Positions 15,601 to 25,308 of a stretch of DNA of 64,000 nucleotides are shown piece by piece. The notes below the pieces were generated by a model. The model was not told where the DNA came from. It did no database searches and saw nothing but the letters and a program-made list of their open reading frames with translations. The position numbers and the translations under genes are program-made. Source of the stretch: Sipunculus nudus. Its lineage: Eukaryota > Annelida > Sipuncula > Golfingiida > Sipunculidae. Each line of letters starts with the position of its first letter. Position 1 is the stretch's first letter. The stretch is taken from the NCBI GenBank assembly GCA_026874595.1, contig CM049318.1, positions 21,863,456 to 21,927,455 on the forward strand, read 5' to 3'.

Positions 15601-18600
15601 TATGTCTGTAGGGCTGGCTTTAGCATATTCAACGAAGACATCCCAGTAACGATCCTCATCAAATATTCCTACAAATAAAATATTTCACAGATTATGAGGC
15701 TGCCTTTCCATCTGTCCAGGTCTTTTGCTTTTATGGAAGTCACTAAAAGTGAAAATTCTAGAAATTTTGAAGACTTGAAACTATTTTGGTGATCAGATTT
15801 ATTGTGCATCTGTATGGGGATATCAAGATGCAGATACAAATGTATTTTAATATTATCAAATGCAAATGTAAATTCACTTACAAATGCATTTTCATTTGAA
15901 CCATAAGGTTTCGTGATATACAACAGCAATGGCAGGTCACCTGTATTTTACAAACAGATCATTTATAATGCGAACGGTCTTCAAGGTAAAAGTGAAAATT
16001 GTAATGAATAACTACTGGTAAGTCTTTTGAGCTGCTTAATCCATTCATGGACATATTATTCCTGGTCATTTAAAGATGGGGCTGGAATTTAATATTTTCA
16101 TGATAACATGTAAATGCAGACCTACTAGTATCTTGGCATTTCAATGCAACTATGAGTTTTGTAAATGTTCAAATATTTATACATAACTGGTAATTAGCTT
16201 CTGGATTTATTATTTTAAATAAATCTTGTGAAAGGCAAGTGGGGGGCACTCAAATAATTTGTTGTAGGGGGTTCCCAACCACACATAAAGGTCCTGTTCC
16301 ATTTAAGGGCATTTCAAGAAATTAGGAGACCTTGGCAATGGGCAACTTTGGACAATTAATCCCTTAAAAGTGATCATACAAAAAATTAATCTGATGACCT
16401 CAGGCAATTTTCCAGTCACAGATTTACCCAAATTTGTGGATACTAGGTTTGGCACATGGCCTCATAAAGTGGCCATAGGGGCAGGGTGGCCCAGCATGTG
16501 CCATTATAGCTAACTAGTGACCCTGTATCAAACCGAATTGTGGGCACATTACACGTCCAAAAGTAAGAGAAAAGAGTGTTTAAACCCCTGAGAGTCCCTT
16601 GGCTGTGAATATATTTGTACAATTTGCCTGTATCCAGTAACTCGTACTCCTCCACTTCAGGTGACCTTGACCTGTTGACATCCAGGAGATCTTGGTAAGG
16701 GAATGGAGCCTGGGGGTACTTGTACAGTGCCTTCATGTAGCCGTGATCGGGGAGAGAATCCAGGTAAAAATAACATTCTTTCACATCTTCGCCATGGTTA
16801 CCCTGAAATAGAGAAGAAAAAAAAGAGACACAAATTCATCAGTGGTAAGAACTCAATGTAAATTATGTGCCGTGATTGAAAGTAAACAAACGACCGATGA
16901 TTGATTATGAATCATTGATTTTACTTACCTTTTACCATACCATGAAAACGAACATTCATCCATAAAATTGATTAATTTGCACACTTTTGCAAGTTTTCTT
17001 TTCAGGTATTGATTTTAAGCTACTAATGTGCCAGTTGTTCAAATCAGTGAAATGCTACAAGATGAAAAAGTATGCATGGATTGATTTTAAAACTGAATAA
17101 TTCTATTTATGCCCATAATATTCATAATAGTAGAGCTTCACTGAAACCTTGTGAACAATATAATAACATGTGTGAAAAGAAAAACTGATATGATATGTGA
17201 ACAGAAAAACTTATACGATATCATCATCAATGATAATTTAATCATAAAATAATAATAAAAAATATGCAGTTTCAAAAGTATGTAAATCATCAGAGAGATC
17301 ACTGTACCAGATTTACAATAATGTTTTCCTTATCGGGTGTAATATGAATTTAAAAAGTGGATAGATTTTAGATAAATGGGGTTTTTACAATAATGATATC
17401 CTAAAGCATAACGGGCTAAGTAGGAAATGATCTTGAAAGTTAGATCAAGAGTAAATTAACATCATGTGCAAAGTTGTAACCTGTGTTTATTTCTCTGACC
17501 AAAAGTAAACATAAATGGAACAAGAGCAACACAAACATCCATAATACGCCAATCGTGTATCAGGTGACCTCTGACCTCATTAAATATGTGGGAATTTTTA
17601 TGAGAAGGTAATTCAGGTGAGAAACATATTTCCTTGATTAGATGCACGGGTGTATATTTTTTTTAGACCCTGCTTTGATCCGTCATCTTAACAAGGCTGT
17701 AGTCTATTCAAGGCCGGTGTTTATTAAAAAAATACATTATCAGGTTGTCCTACAAAAAGAATTCTTCGAAACAATAAGACTGCCGGTCACTACTTCGGGA
17801 CACAATTAAAAACATTGCTTGTACACAGATCGTGTTTACGAAATATCAGTAGATGCTACAACACAAAGTTGCTTTCATAATGACACTTAAAAGCAGCCTG
17901 GTTACCCCTGACTTTATTAAATATGATAAATCTGCCCATGATTTAATTAAGGTTAAAGTTTTGATTTGTTAATATGTATATTTAGTTTCATGAAAATCCA
18001 TAGGATTTTTGTTAAGTCACCATGGTGCCTCTGAAGTGTGATGACCTCTTGCCTCATTTAATATGCGTGAATTTCGCTTGAAATCTCACTTAGGTGAGAT
18101 ATTTTATTGATGAACATTTCTGATGAGTTTATCAATATCTTCCAAATTCTTCCTAAGTTATCACAAGGACAGTAAATAGTAACCTAGTGACCCATGACCT
18201 TATTAAATATGTATGGATTTTGCCGATAATCATACTCAGGTGAGATAATATGGTGGTAAGTTCTTATTGTGAGTTTGGTGAAAATCCACTAAAGCTCAGG
18301 AAAGTTAACAGATAGACGGACATACGGACGGACATACGGACAGATGGATGGAGGGTATACCATTATACTCCAATCATGTGATAGGTGTATAATAAAAAAT
18401 AACAGGAAAAATTCTTGTCAATAGTTTAATACTCACAGGGTCCTGAGACATCGCCCATCTAAATATAGAACCAAATATTGACACCGAATATGCTGATAAA
18501 CCACTATGAGCCTACCTGCTCTACTAGAAGAGGTTTTAATATATATGTGTCAGTGACAAAGGACTCCCATCAGGTAACAATAAAAGGTTGTAAGTCATGT

Positions 18601-21600
18601 TTTAATGGGTAAAATTAATTAACTTACACTCTGGTGTCTCCTGTTACACAAACTAACATAGATATAAAAAAATACATGTGAAAATTATGTCTCAGTCAGA
18701 CTTACAACAAGGATGTTCTTTATGATTCTACATGATGAACTTTTGGAAATTTAGGAAAAAATTAATTTTACATAGGTGTAAAAGTAGGAAGGGCCCTTAA
18801 ATATTCCTGCAACTCCCCCCTCCTCTTCCTATCATCAGAAGGATGGCCTTAAAATGTCTCACCAAACAGGATGCAACTGGAGGTGATTGAATAAAAATTT
18901 AAAATTTAAGTAAAATTTAAATATGATAAAAGAATCACCTGGGGGTTGGTGAGACCAAAGAGCCTCTCCTTAAGGATACCGTCCTTGCCATTCCACAGCG
19001 ACAAAGCCAGACACAGCCTCGCTTTCATATCACAGACGCCAAACAAACCATCTTCACCGTATTTGTATGCCCTGTATGCAGCTTCACGATATGTGAAATC
19101 TTCCCAGCTGAGGAATACAGACAAAGATATTAATAATATATTCTTGTTATACTGATACAAATTAATGAAGAAGTGACCCATAGGTAATGATGCTCAGCTG
19201 AGGAGATTGCCTGATAGAAAAACTTCACTGATGTGTTTGAAATTCCCTGCAAAATTCTGCAAATTCAAGGTTAATCCATGCAATCTAATCTCATTTTGAG
19301 ACATCTTCAATTCCCTGTGTTGAATAATACTGAACATGTTGAAGCTTAACACACTACCAGCAGCATGCAGGGGTCAGACATAGCCTAGTGGTTAAGGTGC
19401 TGGACTGGGGAACTGATGGCCCCTGGTGTAATCCCTGCCAGTGTCTTGATGGCCTAACAGTGAAACTTTGTTTGAACCCTGAGAACTTGCACTGATATCT
19501 TAACAACATGTTAATACTTCAGAGTATTCCCAACCCCAGCCAGTAGGCTTCATTATCACATATCATGCATTATCGCATGTATTCCTTTTTCCTCATTCAA
19601 TAGACATTGCCACCAACAGGCCATGGACCTATCCTTTTAAAACAAGGCCTACAGGCCTAATGCGAACCTGTGCAAAGTTTGGGAGTATGAATGGAGGTTT
19701 ATTTTTAAAATTTAATATTTATCCTTTTAAGTCCTGCATATCTACCTTAGTCATTATGATTTCAGCAAAATGGACAGTTCGGACCTGCAATTTTAAAACT
19801 AGAATATGGGTCGTCGACATGCGACTATGTGTATCCGCAGAAATCAGAGAGGGATGGGTGAAGTGAGGCATGGATTTAGTGGCAATGGGAATAGAGAGAG
19901 GTGTGTTGCATATTAGCATGGATGTCTGCAGCGTAAACGTGAATGTAGGTGGTGCCACCTGTCATAAAATTGAGCAAAATTGTTCAAGGTATAAACCTGC
20001 AAAATTTCAGTTGGATAAGTCAAACCACTGCTGAGATATGAGTGATTTTATCCCAAGGCAGATGAACAGATGGACACTGTGAAAAAATGGTTGCAGGTGG
20101 CACCACCAGTTTTGCCTATGATGAAGAGCTATGTGAGATCTATACACATGTCAAACAGTTCCATGAGATATGAGCTTGGATGTCTGCAGAGTACATGTGA
20201 ATGTAGGTGGCGCCACTTGTCATAAAATCGAGAAAGCTGTCCAGGATGTATAAACCTGCAAAATTTCAGATCAAAGGACTACATTTGTGCAAAATTTTTA
20301 GCCTGATCGGTCAAACGGTTCCCGAGATATGCGGGTTTATGTGTGGAAACAGGCGCACAAATGGACGCTGGGCAGCAAGGAAAGGTCAGAGGTCAACTAA
20401 AAATGAGGGCGCAGCAGTTCACATGTGACCTGATGATAAACCTAATTCTATTAAAATGCAAATCAAGTTTTTTCAAACAGCTGAAAGATATAGTTCCCAT
20501 AATCTGGGAATTCTGCATCTAAATATTGTGTCTAGACGTCTAGATGCTGTGTCTATACGTCTAGACACATTGTCTAGACACTCCTCCAGAGCCAGGTCAG
20601 TTGCCATGGTGATGTCTGGACCCACCTGTTTGTACTGAGTGACCTCTTGACTTGGCTGCTGAAACTCAAATCTGTTTTCAAATACAGAAAGCCTTTTTCA
20701 ATTGGCTACAATCTACTCTTATAAAACTGGCAGAACCCTACCATAGAATAATTCTTGTAAAGTTTAAACCAATCAGCTTAACAGTTTCATCATAAATCAG
20801 TGTATAAGCTAGAAGAGTTTAAAATACATTTTCGCTCGTAAAAAACATATCAATGTAGGTGGCGCCACCAATACCTCAAAATCAGATATGACATATGTGA
20901 CAAACATTGGTATAAAATTTGGTGATTATAGCTCTAGCCGTTTCTAAGATTTTAATTTTAGTGTGCTTTTTTGGACAGATGACTAAGTTCAACCTCCTGT
21001 AACTCAGCCAAAAATCTCCGAACTGGAACCATTCGCACAAACTTGAGAGAGATTGTTCCAGGGATCATTTTTGTGAAATATTGGACAATTTGGCAGGACA
21101 GTTTCAGAGAAGAAGATTTTTAAAGGTTTTTAAGCTTTTTCTCTATAAAATCTAAATTAATGCAGATACCAAAAGATAAGCTCCAGGGCACCAAGTTTCA
21201 CATGTGACTAATTCTTACATGTAATTTGGAGCTGCTAGCTCCGACGGTTTCTAACTTACAGCCATGGACGGCGGAAAGCCAGCCCTGGACGGCAGACGGC
21301 TGACGGCTGACGGACAACGCTGCGCCATCGCATAAGCTCACAGGTTCGCTAAAGAGAAAAATGATGCTAGTAATTGCATTCCAGGAACAACTGAATAACA
21401 GTATTTGCAATATTACAAAAACATAACCACATAAGCATGTTTGGAGATCAGACAATTCATTGACCGAAATCTTGTACTTTTACCTTATTTGAGGTATTTA
21501 TCTCACATTTTTCCACTACCTCCTGATACATACCAGTTTTTATCTATGGATTGATCTTCACGAACTGTGCCCCACTGACGTTCTGACAAGTATGGCCCCC

Positions 21601-21628
21601 AAAGCAGCAGATTTTCCATTTTGTCCAT
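3527..21628 (-). CDS. GH63-like / mannosylglycerate-hydrolase-type glycoside hydrolase, N-terminal 500 codons (gene runs off left edge)
   Basis: Gene-level entry; coding exons in transcription order are 21628-21534, 19107-18939, 16802-16628, 15668-15527, 9364-8961, 7317-7118, 6271-6160, 4962-4877 and 3643-3527. They join in one frame with matching phases (2,0,1,2,1,0,1,0,0) and total 1500 nt. Landmarks are [10 protein letters not shown] (residues 10-19), YGEDGLFGV (48-56), [26 protein letters not shown] (69-94 region), [64 protein letters not shown] (453-461) and AAWDQAFH (463-470). These match the conserved blocks of the YMR196W family of (alpha/alpha)6-barrel glycosidases as I remember them. 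No signal peptide is seen, so the protein is probably cytosolic. Full family members are roughly twice as long, so the C-terminal half with the second catalytic acid should lie left of position 1. Substrate is unknown; the Asp of AAWDQAF is a plausible general acid (inference). An acidic insert at residues 274-293 looks lineage-specific. Confidence 0.88.
4146..4692. mobile_element. Pogo/Tigger-like MITE with nested repeat
   Basis: The left end CAGTAAAACCTTGCAAC..TGACCACC and the inverted right end (…GGTGGTCATTATATAAGGGGTTAATAA) are imperfect terminal inverted repeats. Sub-terminal GGTGGTCGTCTAAGCGAGGT matches the other elements of this family at 41972-42927 and 44634-44813. The dispersed repeat at 4258-4405 and a GGACGGACAGACAGACAG run near 4580 lie inside. 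Confidence 0.55.
4258..4405 (+). repeat. Dispersed repeat, copy 2 (first copy 2700-2840)
   Basis: Direct copy of 2700-2840 with substitutions and a short internal difference. Sits within the pogo-like element at 4146-4692, in an intron of the GH63-like gene. Confidence 0.75.
4877..4962 (-). CDS. GH63-like gene, coding exon 8
   Basis: Acceptor TTCTGCAG; encodes [16 protein letters not shown] (less conserved) then [18 protein letters not shown](F/Y)PW lies just before the catalytic-site strand in the family. Ends phase 0 at donor GTATGT (4876). Confidence 0.88.
5590..5945 (+). mobile_element. 5'-truncated LINE (CR1/L2-like) tail
   Basis: Positions 5600-5725 translate as [19 protein letters not shown], then [20 protein letters not shown] and a stop. 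This is the characteristic C-terminal end of CR1/L2-type reverse-transcriptase ORFs (…APKLWNSLP…SF K..LKTHLF). The 3' UTR follows (…TGTACATCGCCTTAGAGCTATTG…) and ends in an (ATAAATAA)-type tail. It lies antisense inside an intron of the GH63-like gene. Only the last 40 or so codons remain. Confidence 0.8.
6160..6271 (-). CDS. GH63-like gene, coding exon 7
   Basis: Acceptor ATTTTTAG directly followed by ATG (internal Met). Encodes [20 protein letters not shown] then [17 protein letters not shown], the first helices of the catalytic barrel; the ARQA.AG.LWSKQFY block is diagnostic. Ends phase 1 at donor GTAGGT (6159). Confidence 0.92.
7118..7317 (-). CDS. GH63-like gene, coding exon 6
   Basis: Acceptor TTTTCAG; completes Gly and reads [19 protein letters not shown], then a beta-rich stretch (VQVHCRLYL) and a linker helix ending ETDDVYKK. 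Ends phase 0 at donor GTAATG. The VNP..RGTK block is family-typical. Confidence 0.9.
8040..8530 (+). repeat. Tandem array of about 137-bp units (TGACCTCTGACCT family)
   Basis: Three successive units begin with TGACCTCTGACCTC(A/G)TTAAATAT at about 8073, 8209 and 8355. Each contains GGTGAGATAAT and GTGAAAATCCAT, and the array ends in a TGGATGGCCAGATATACC stretch. Related arrays lie at 17555-18390 and 57895-58375. Located in an intron of the GH63-like gene. Confidence 0.8.
8961..9364 (-). CDS. GH63-like gene, coding exon 5 (largest, with acidic insert)
   Basis: Acceptor TTAACAG; the first base completes Arg, giving [10 protein letters not shown]. Continues through [14 protein letters not shown] and the acidic, Ser-rich stretch [20 protein letters not shown] (residues 274-293) to [13 protein letters not shown]. 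Ends phase 1 at donor GTAGGT. The acidic stretch interrupts otherwise alignable family sequence and is probably a surface loop. Confidence 0.9.
9820..10050 (+). repeat. Dispersed repeat (GGATC(T/C)GGCACATGATC family), copy 1
   Basis: Contains ATTTTGGTGTGGATCTGGCACATGATC, then CATCAAGGAATA and GAATATGGGTTGAATAA. Matching copies are at 28755-29065 (same strand) and 61225-61440 (opposite strand). It resembles a short non-coding repeat common in marine animal genomes, starting CTCCGCC…GTATGTTTTC (from memory). Confidence 0.7.
10072..10535 (-). mobile_element. 5'-truncated LINE tail, minus strand
   Basis: On the minus strand, 10530-10225 reads …[17 protein letters not shown]…, then [38 protein letters not shown] and a stop. 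This is the reverse-transcriptase C-terminal signature APKVWNSL…SFK..LKKYLF. After a (TG)n-containing 3' UTR the element ends in GGGCGCTATATAAATACT and an (ATT)-rich tail at 10072, typical of L2/CR1-like elements. The coding part is intact over about 100 codons, but the element is heavily 5' truncated. Confidence 0.82.
11214..11255 (+). repeat. Poly-G tract with single A interruptions
   Basis: 42 bases almost entirely G, in an intron of the GH63-like gene. The proline- and glycine-rich frames across it are translations of the tract. Confidence 0.95.
12225..13935 (+). repeat. Tandem array, five to six copies of a 336-340 bp unit
   Basis: The anchor TTTTGTATCAAATTTTT recurs near 12381, 12721, 13057, 13397 and 13735. 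Each unit contains GAGCCCCATAGCT…ATATGGGTAACAGAGACCTAA, a GGATGTCAAG segment, a (T/A)ACGATTTGTGCCCTGTTAAC(A)GA segment and AGGTGGC(A/G)CCACCA. A diverged partial copy starts the array at 12225, and it ends in GGACGGACAACGGACAAAG. The whole array is inside the 6-kb intron between coding exons 4 and 5 of the GH63-like gene. Confidence 0.9.
14330..14530 (+). repeat. Dispersed repeat related to the end of the 12225-13935 array
   Basis: Ends in GGACGATGGACAATGGCCCACAACTATAGCTCAGATGACATATAGTC…, matching 13925-13985 (TATAGCTCAGATGACTTACAGTCAGCTGAG). Probably a separate single copy of the same family. Confidence 0.7.
15527..15668 (-). CDS. GH63-like gene, coding exon 4
   Basis: Acceptor TTTGTAG; encodes [18 protein letters not shown], a short divergent stretch, then [10 protein letters not shown] and HIVPTLWFR. 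Starts in phase 1 and ends in phase 2 at donor GTCAGT (15526). This is the all-beta N-terminal region that precedes the barrel in this family. Confidence 0.9.
16628..16802 (-). CDS. GH63-like gene, coding exon 3 (ends at a GC donor)
   Basis: Starts after ATTTCAG with [16 protein letters not shown] and runs through [19 protein letters not shown] to EYELLDT, phase 1. The only border that keeps frame with the next exon ([11 protein letters not shown]) is ACAG followed by GCAAAT at 16627, a GC-AG intron. The nearby GT (AATTGTACAA) would bring a stop after the join. Confidence 0.9.
17555..18390 (+). repeat. TGACCTCTGACCT-family repeat, long copy with an internal insertion
   Basis: Begins near AACAAGAGCAACACAAACATCCATAATACGCC and ends in a GGACATACGGACGGACATACGGACAG run with TACCATTATACTCC. 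It holds at least four TGACCT…ATTAAATAT units. About 17648-17880 does not match the unit and may be an insertion. Same family as 8040-8530 and 57895-58375. Confidence 0.78.
18939..19107 (-). CDS. GH63-like gene, coding exon 2
   Basis: Acceptor CCTCAG ends at 19108. The first base completes TG|C, so the junction reads DKN-C-WEDF. The exon carries [16 protein letters not shown] and [16 protein letters not shown], the strongest family signature in the gene. It ends in phase 0 (CCCCAG) at the donor GTGATT, 18938. Confidence 0.93.
19368..19690 (+). mobile_element. Degenerate tRNA-derived SINE-like segment
   Basis: 19376-19436 has an A-box-like TAGCCTAGTGGTTAAGG, an anticodon-arm-like stretch, and a B-box-like GGTGTAATCCCTGCC in place of GGTTCRANNCC. 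A long unrelated tail then follows, which suggests a tRNA-derived SINE rather than a tRNA gene. No poly-A or second copy was found. Confidence 0.45.
19930..20430 (+). repeat. GGTGGCGCCACC-family dispersed repeat, two units
   Basis: Two similar units, at about 19935-20205 and 20200-20430. Each starts with GTAGGTGG(C/T)GCCAC(C/T)TGTCATAAAAT and continues with ATAAACCTGCAAAATTTCAG and (A/G)AGATATG. A related copy lies at 20850-21350. They sit in the first coding intron of the GH63-like gene. Confidence 0.7.
20526..20585. repeat. Cluster of overlapping palindromes (GTCTAGAC)
   Basis: GTGTCTAGACGTCTAGA, GTCTATACGTCTAGACAC and TTGTCTAGACAC follow within 60 bp. Several inverted pairings are possible, giving alternative hairpins. 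Confidence 0.7.
20845..21350 (+). repeat. GGTGGCGCCACC-family repeat with GGACGGC tail
   Basis: Starts GTAGGTGGCGCCACCAATACC and ends in a run of GGACGGC / GCTGACGG motifs before CATCGCATAAGCTCACAGGTTCGC. Related to 19930-20430 and to the tail of the array at 12225-13935. Confidence 0.65.
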
Positions 21629-21685
21629 AACAACGAATCCTTATATTTCCAGATGTAGCCAGTGCAAGGTCAGCCAGCATTCCAT
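21534..21685 (-). CDS. GH63-like gene, exon with start codon (5'UTR 21685-21629, coding 21628-21534)
   Basis: On the minus strand an acceptor (…AAACAG) ends at 21686. An in-frame TAA lies four codons before the ATG at 21628-21626, which fixes the start. A second in-frame ATG follows at 21619, so either could be used. The exon encodes [10 protein letters not shown] then [15 protein letters not shown] and ends in phase 2 before the donor GTATGT at 21533. The ten-residue block [10 protein letters not shown] identifies the family. Confidence 0.88.
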
Positions 21686-21966
21686 CTGTTTGAACATAAA
21701 ATAACTCAGGTAAGATTGGTGAAAACATTAAGCTGGTAAAGTATTCTGTGTAAATTGTATAGATCTCTTCTCGGATCCTCTGCTGTGTGAATATTTACTG
21801 TAATTTTCATTTTGGATTAAATACAGTAGGCCAAAAGTGTTACAGGGTGCATGTAAAAGCTGACAAAATTTTCTTGCTAATACAGCCTGCTATTCTAATA
21901 AAGCATTCGGAATGCAACACGAATTGGCCTCATATTTTCCACATGGCATAATGTTCATATTACCTA

Positions 21967-21983
21967 TGGGGGCTCGTCCGGGA
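21967..21983 (+). mobile_element. tRNA-Pro-type primer-binding site of an LTR retroelement relic
   Basis: TGGGGGCTCGTCCGGGA is 17 bases complementary to the 3' end of tRNA-Pro including its CCA, the primer-binding site used by many LTR retroelements. The rest of a tRNA-Pro (T-arm, anticodon) is absent, so this is not a tRNA gene. I could not define LTR borders, a polypurine tract or gag/pol coding nearby; only a decayed fragment is supported. Confidence 0.5.
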
Positions 21984-22630
21984 ATACACCAAACTTTTGG
22001 GGCCCCAAGGAATGGTGGTTTGAAGTAATTGGCTAAATACAGCCTCCCATTTCATCAAAAGTGTGACTCCAGGGTTAATTTATCTTGTTCTGATAGCAAA
22101 GCACTTTTTTTGTTACTGGTGTGCTATAGGGTGTATAAAAAGCAGAAAAAATATTCACTTCTGACCCTGTGAAGTATATATCAGTGTGAACCATTTTGAT
22201 TTTTTTTATTTATATGGGTCTATTATAGGTGGAAAATGTTATATGCAATCATATGAAATGAAATATCTAAATATTTTACATTTAATCTCATTTAAAGGAT
22301 TATTTAAAACTCAGGGAAATAAGAGAACTCAAACCACTAAGGGGATTCAAGCCTAGAGAAGTAAAGGTGCTCTATGACACACTGTCTTTAATTAAAAGGC
22401 CCCAAAGAAAAGTGTTTCAGTTGTTCCAAAAGTATTGATTTTGGGCCCCCTGCAGTTGTTCAGGCATTTCTATCAAGAATATAAAATAATAAAACTTTGA
22501 TAACATTTCCATTTGTTCTGTTGTGCTTTAACCTGTTAACCAAACTATAATATTCTGTTAGATTTTAACATGTTGTTCCCATGTACACCAGAAATATTTG
22601 GCTAAAACTAATAAAGACCAAATTTAAAAT

Positions 22631-22980
22631 TTAACAAAGAAAAACAAAATTTTTGTAATTGTCTTGCCACACTGATATATGAAAAAAGTTCTGGAGAAAC
22701 CTTTTTCAGCTTATGTTCTTAATATAAACAGGTAACCTAAAAATGTCTTCATTATTAATTACGATAAATTCACTTATATGGCATCTCATTTCAGTGCCTG
22801 TAAAAAAAAAATTAACAAAGAAAAACAATTTTTTTAATTGTCTTGCCACACTGATATATGAAAAAAGTTCTGGAGAAATTTTTTCAGCCTATGTTCTTAA
22901 TATAAATGGGTAACCTAAAAATGTCTTCATTATTAATTACAATAAATTCACTTATATGGCATCTCATGACAATGCCTGTC
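22631..22980 (+). repeat. Direct tandem duplication, period 181 bp
   Basis: 22631-22800 and 22812-22980 are nearly identical from TTAACAAAGAAAAAC through TTGCCACACTGATATATG and CTTATATGGCATCTCAT to GCCTGT. They differ by a few substitutions and small indels, so the duplication is recent. Confidence 0.92.
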
Positions 22981-23029
22981 ATCTTGTTTTCATTCTGTAA
23001 AACACAACATTTACTGGATAATTGGGAAC

Positions 23030-23350
23030 CTTAGAACATGATTGTTATTTACAGTTACTCCTGCACTTGCTTCTCAATGCCATCTTGTGTTAATTAAGTG
23101 AAACACATGATGTTTGAACAAGGCATTAAAACTGGATAAATCCTTTCTATATTCTTATACATTTGAGTGGCTTGTTAAAGAGAATACATAATACCTGCCT
23201 GCATTTGGCTGAAATGTGATTAATGCTAACATTTAATCAAAAAGATACACATCTCAACCTTTTAAATCATTCAACATATTAATACTAGATGGCGCTGAGA
23301 ATTAAGCAAGTGCGGGAGTTACTGTAAATAACAATATTCTTGTTCAAAAG
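23030..23350. mobile_element. MITE with long terminal inverted repeats, plus flanking partial copy
   Basis: The left arm (23035-23100, GATTGTTATTTACAGTTACTCCTGCACTTGCTTCTCA..GCCATCT) and right arm (23278-23345, AGATGGCGCTGAGAATTAAGCAAGTGC…) are imperfect inverted repeats of about 65 bp. A diverged direct copy of the right two-thirds follows at 23379-23590, again with ATTAATACTAG and CTTGTTCAAA. No coding content. Confidence 0.75.
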
Positions 23351-24120
23351 ACCCCATTCCGTTGCATTTTCTAATACATTTGCATGGATTGCCTGTGAGA
23401 ATACAAAGTTTCACTTCATAAAGCTGAGCTAAAATATGATTTTAAGCCAATGTACATTTAATCAAAAACTTGAAAAAGGTAATAATTAATACTTCTAAAT
23501 GATTGAACCTATTAATACTAGCAGATGCTGTAAAGAATGTTAGTGTTATTAAATTACAGTAATCTTGTTCAAAGGTTCCATAATTAGTAATGGTAATGCA
23601 ATACACCAACTAGCCGCCGACGGCGACGCAACAGGTTTCAGGTTTCTGTTGCATCGCCAGCCCACCAAGGGGCTAACTGGGTTTATAGAACGATACGATC
23701 TGTTACTCTCAGAAAGAAAATTGAATAAAAATATTTCCTATGGTTTTATTAAACCAATGTCCACATCATGCTGTATGTCGAAAGGCCTGTGATAAAAAAT
23801 AACCATCCTGGAAAGCATGAAGCACCTGTAACATCAACAACCGATATTATTTGTACAGAGAGAATTGACGCATTAACAGCCCCGGTAGACATCTTGCATT
23901 TGGTGGCAGTCCTGTATAAGGCTTTAAGCCTGTGTACTATTATGTTCATATTTTAACTTCCTTGGTGCAAAATAGGACTGAGAAGAGAACAGTAGGCCCC
24001 CTAATGTTTTCTTGTGGTCAAATATAGAATACACATAGATGTACTGGAAATTAATTAGTGGATATATGTCACAGTGTAAAATCTCACAGTTGGGCTATAC
24101 ACCAACCAATACAACGCTTC

Positions 24121-24147
24121 GGGGGTGGGGGGGGGGGGGGGGGGGGG
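24121..24147 (+). repeat. Poly-G tract
   Basis: Mostly uninterrupted G run. A poly-C run lies at 24489-24504. The 23.6-25.2 kb stretch otherwise holds no recognisable gene. Confidence 0.95.
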
Positions 24148-25208
24148 CTGAGAGAAGGAGGATTTGGGCGATAATTTGTGATAATGATCTCAGACACTCG
24201 GCTCCTTGGTCATAGTGACCACAAGCGAGTTCTTAATATCTGAAGTATTTCTCCCAAGATAAGACATTCCATGATGTTCTCTGATCTGACAATATGTCAC
24301 TCACTGTTTCCACCATACACTTTTGCAGGTAAATGTACAGGATCCCCTCGAACCCTTGATCGGCAAATTTTAGTTTATAAGTTTAACACCAGATGTCGCA
24401 ACTGGCTAGAGTGGCGTGTCAGTGTTCGCACCGAGTTCTCTCAGAACCTTGCATCTCAGAAACAGAAAATTGTATTGCTATTCAATCATCCCCCCCCCCC
24501 CCCCACTACCCAATGATTAACATGAGAACAGTCAGGGTAGTTTGAAAAAAATATTGTGCAAAAATATGTAGTTTTTTTTTCAAATACCGATATAAAGAAA
24601 TTCTTATTTCATTTAATTCTGAGTAACAATTCACTGCTTCGTGTGCCCGGTCCCAAGATATGTCAGATATTAAAAGTAAAATGTTTTGATAAAGTGAGGA
24701 ATCAATATGCTTATTCCTTCGTTAGTCGTAGAAAAAATGCTTAATCGATGTAATAATATAAGTTTTGCGCTTCGCCCAATTTAATTTCATAATTAACTTC
24801 TGTTTAGATTTGGTGAAGGATTAATTGATATCATTTCATTCCAAAATGGTGAGGTCATAATAATTGAATCTATCAGCACAGGTTGAAAATCAACAAACAC
24901 AATAAAAATTCCTGAAGCAAAGTACTCCAGATGTTAAAACTAGAGTCAAATTGGGTATTTTAACGCGACTATTGTTGGAACACATGGGCACATGCAGGGA
25001 GCATTTTAAGTGGCTCGAAGCCTCTTAAAGATTACGTGTATTCAGGAGTGGAAATTAATGTATTATAGGCCAACATACCAAGGAAAGTGAACCTAAATTC
25101 TTCATTTTGACTATATATTTTAATTTTCCAAACATTGTGGCGGGGATGTTACGTATTGCTTCAGGGAACATTATGTATTGCAAGTCTCTTTTCTCTCTCT
25201 TTCTCTCG

Positions 25209-25225
25209 CACACACACGTATATAT

Positions 25226-25308
<83 letters not shown>

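Noticed and set aside
19368-19440. Functional tRNA gene
   Set aside because: The A-box-like stretch is good, but the B box is mutated and the stems do not pair as a cloverleaf. A SINE relic is more likely.
21960-22000. tRNA-Pro gene
   Set aside because: Only the 3' end complement is present; T-loop, anticodon arm and A/B boxes are missing.
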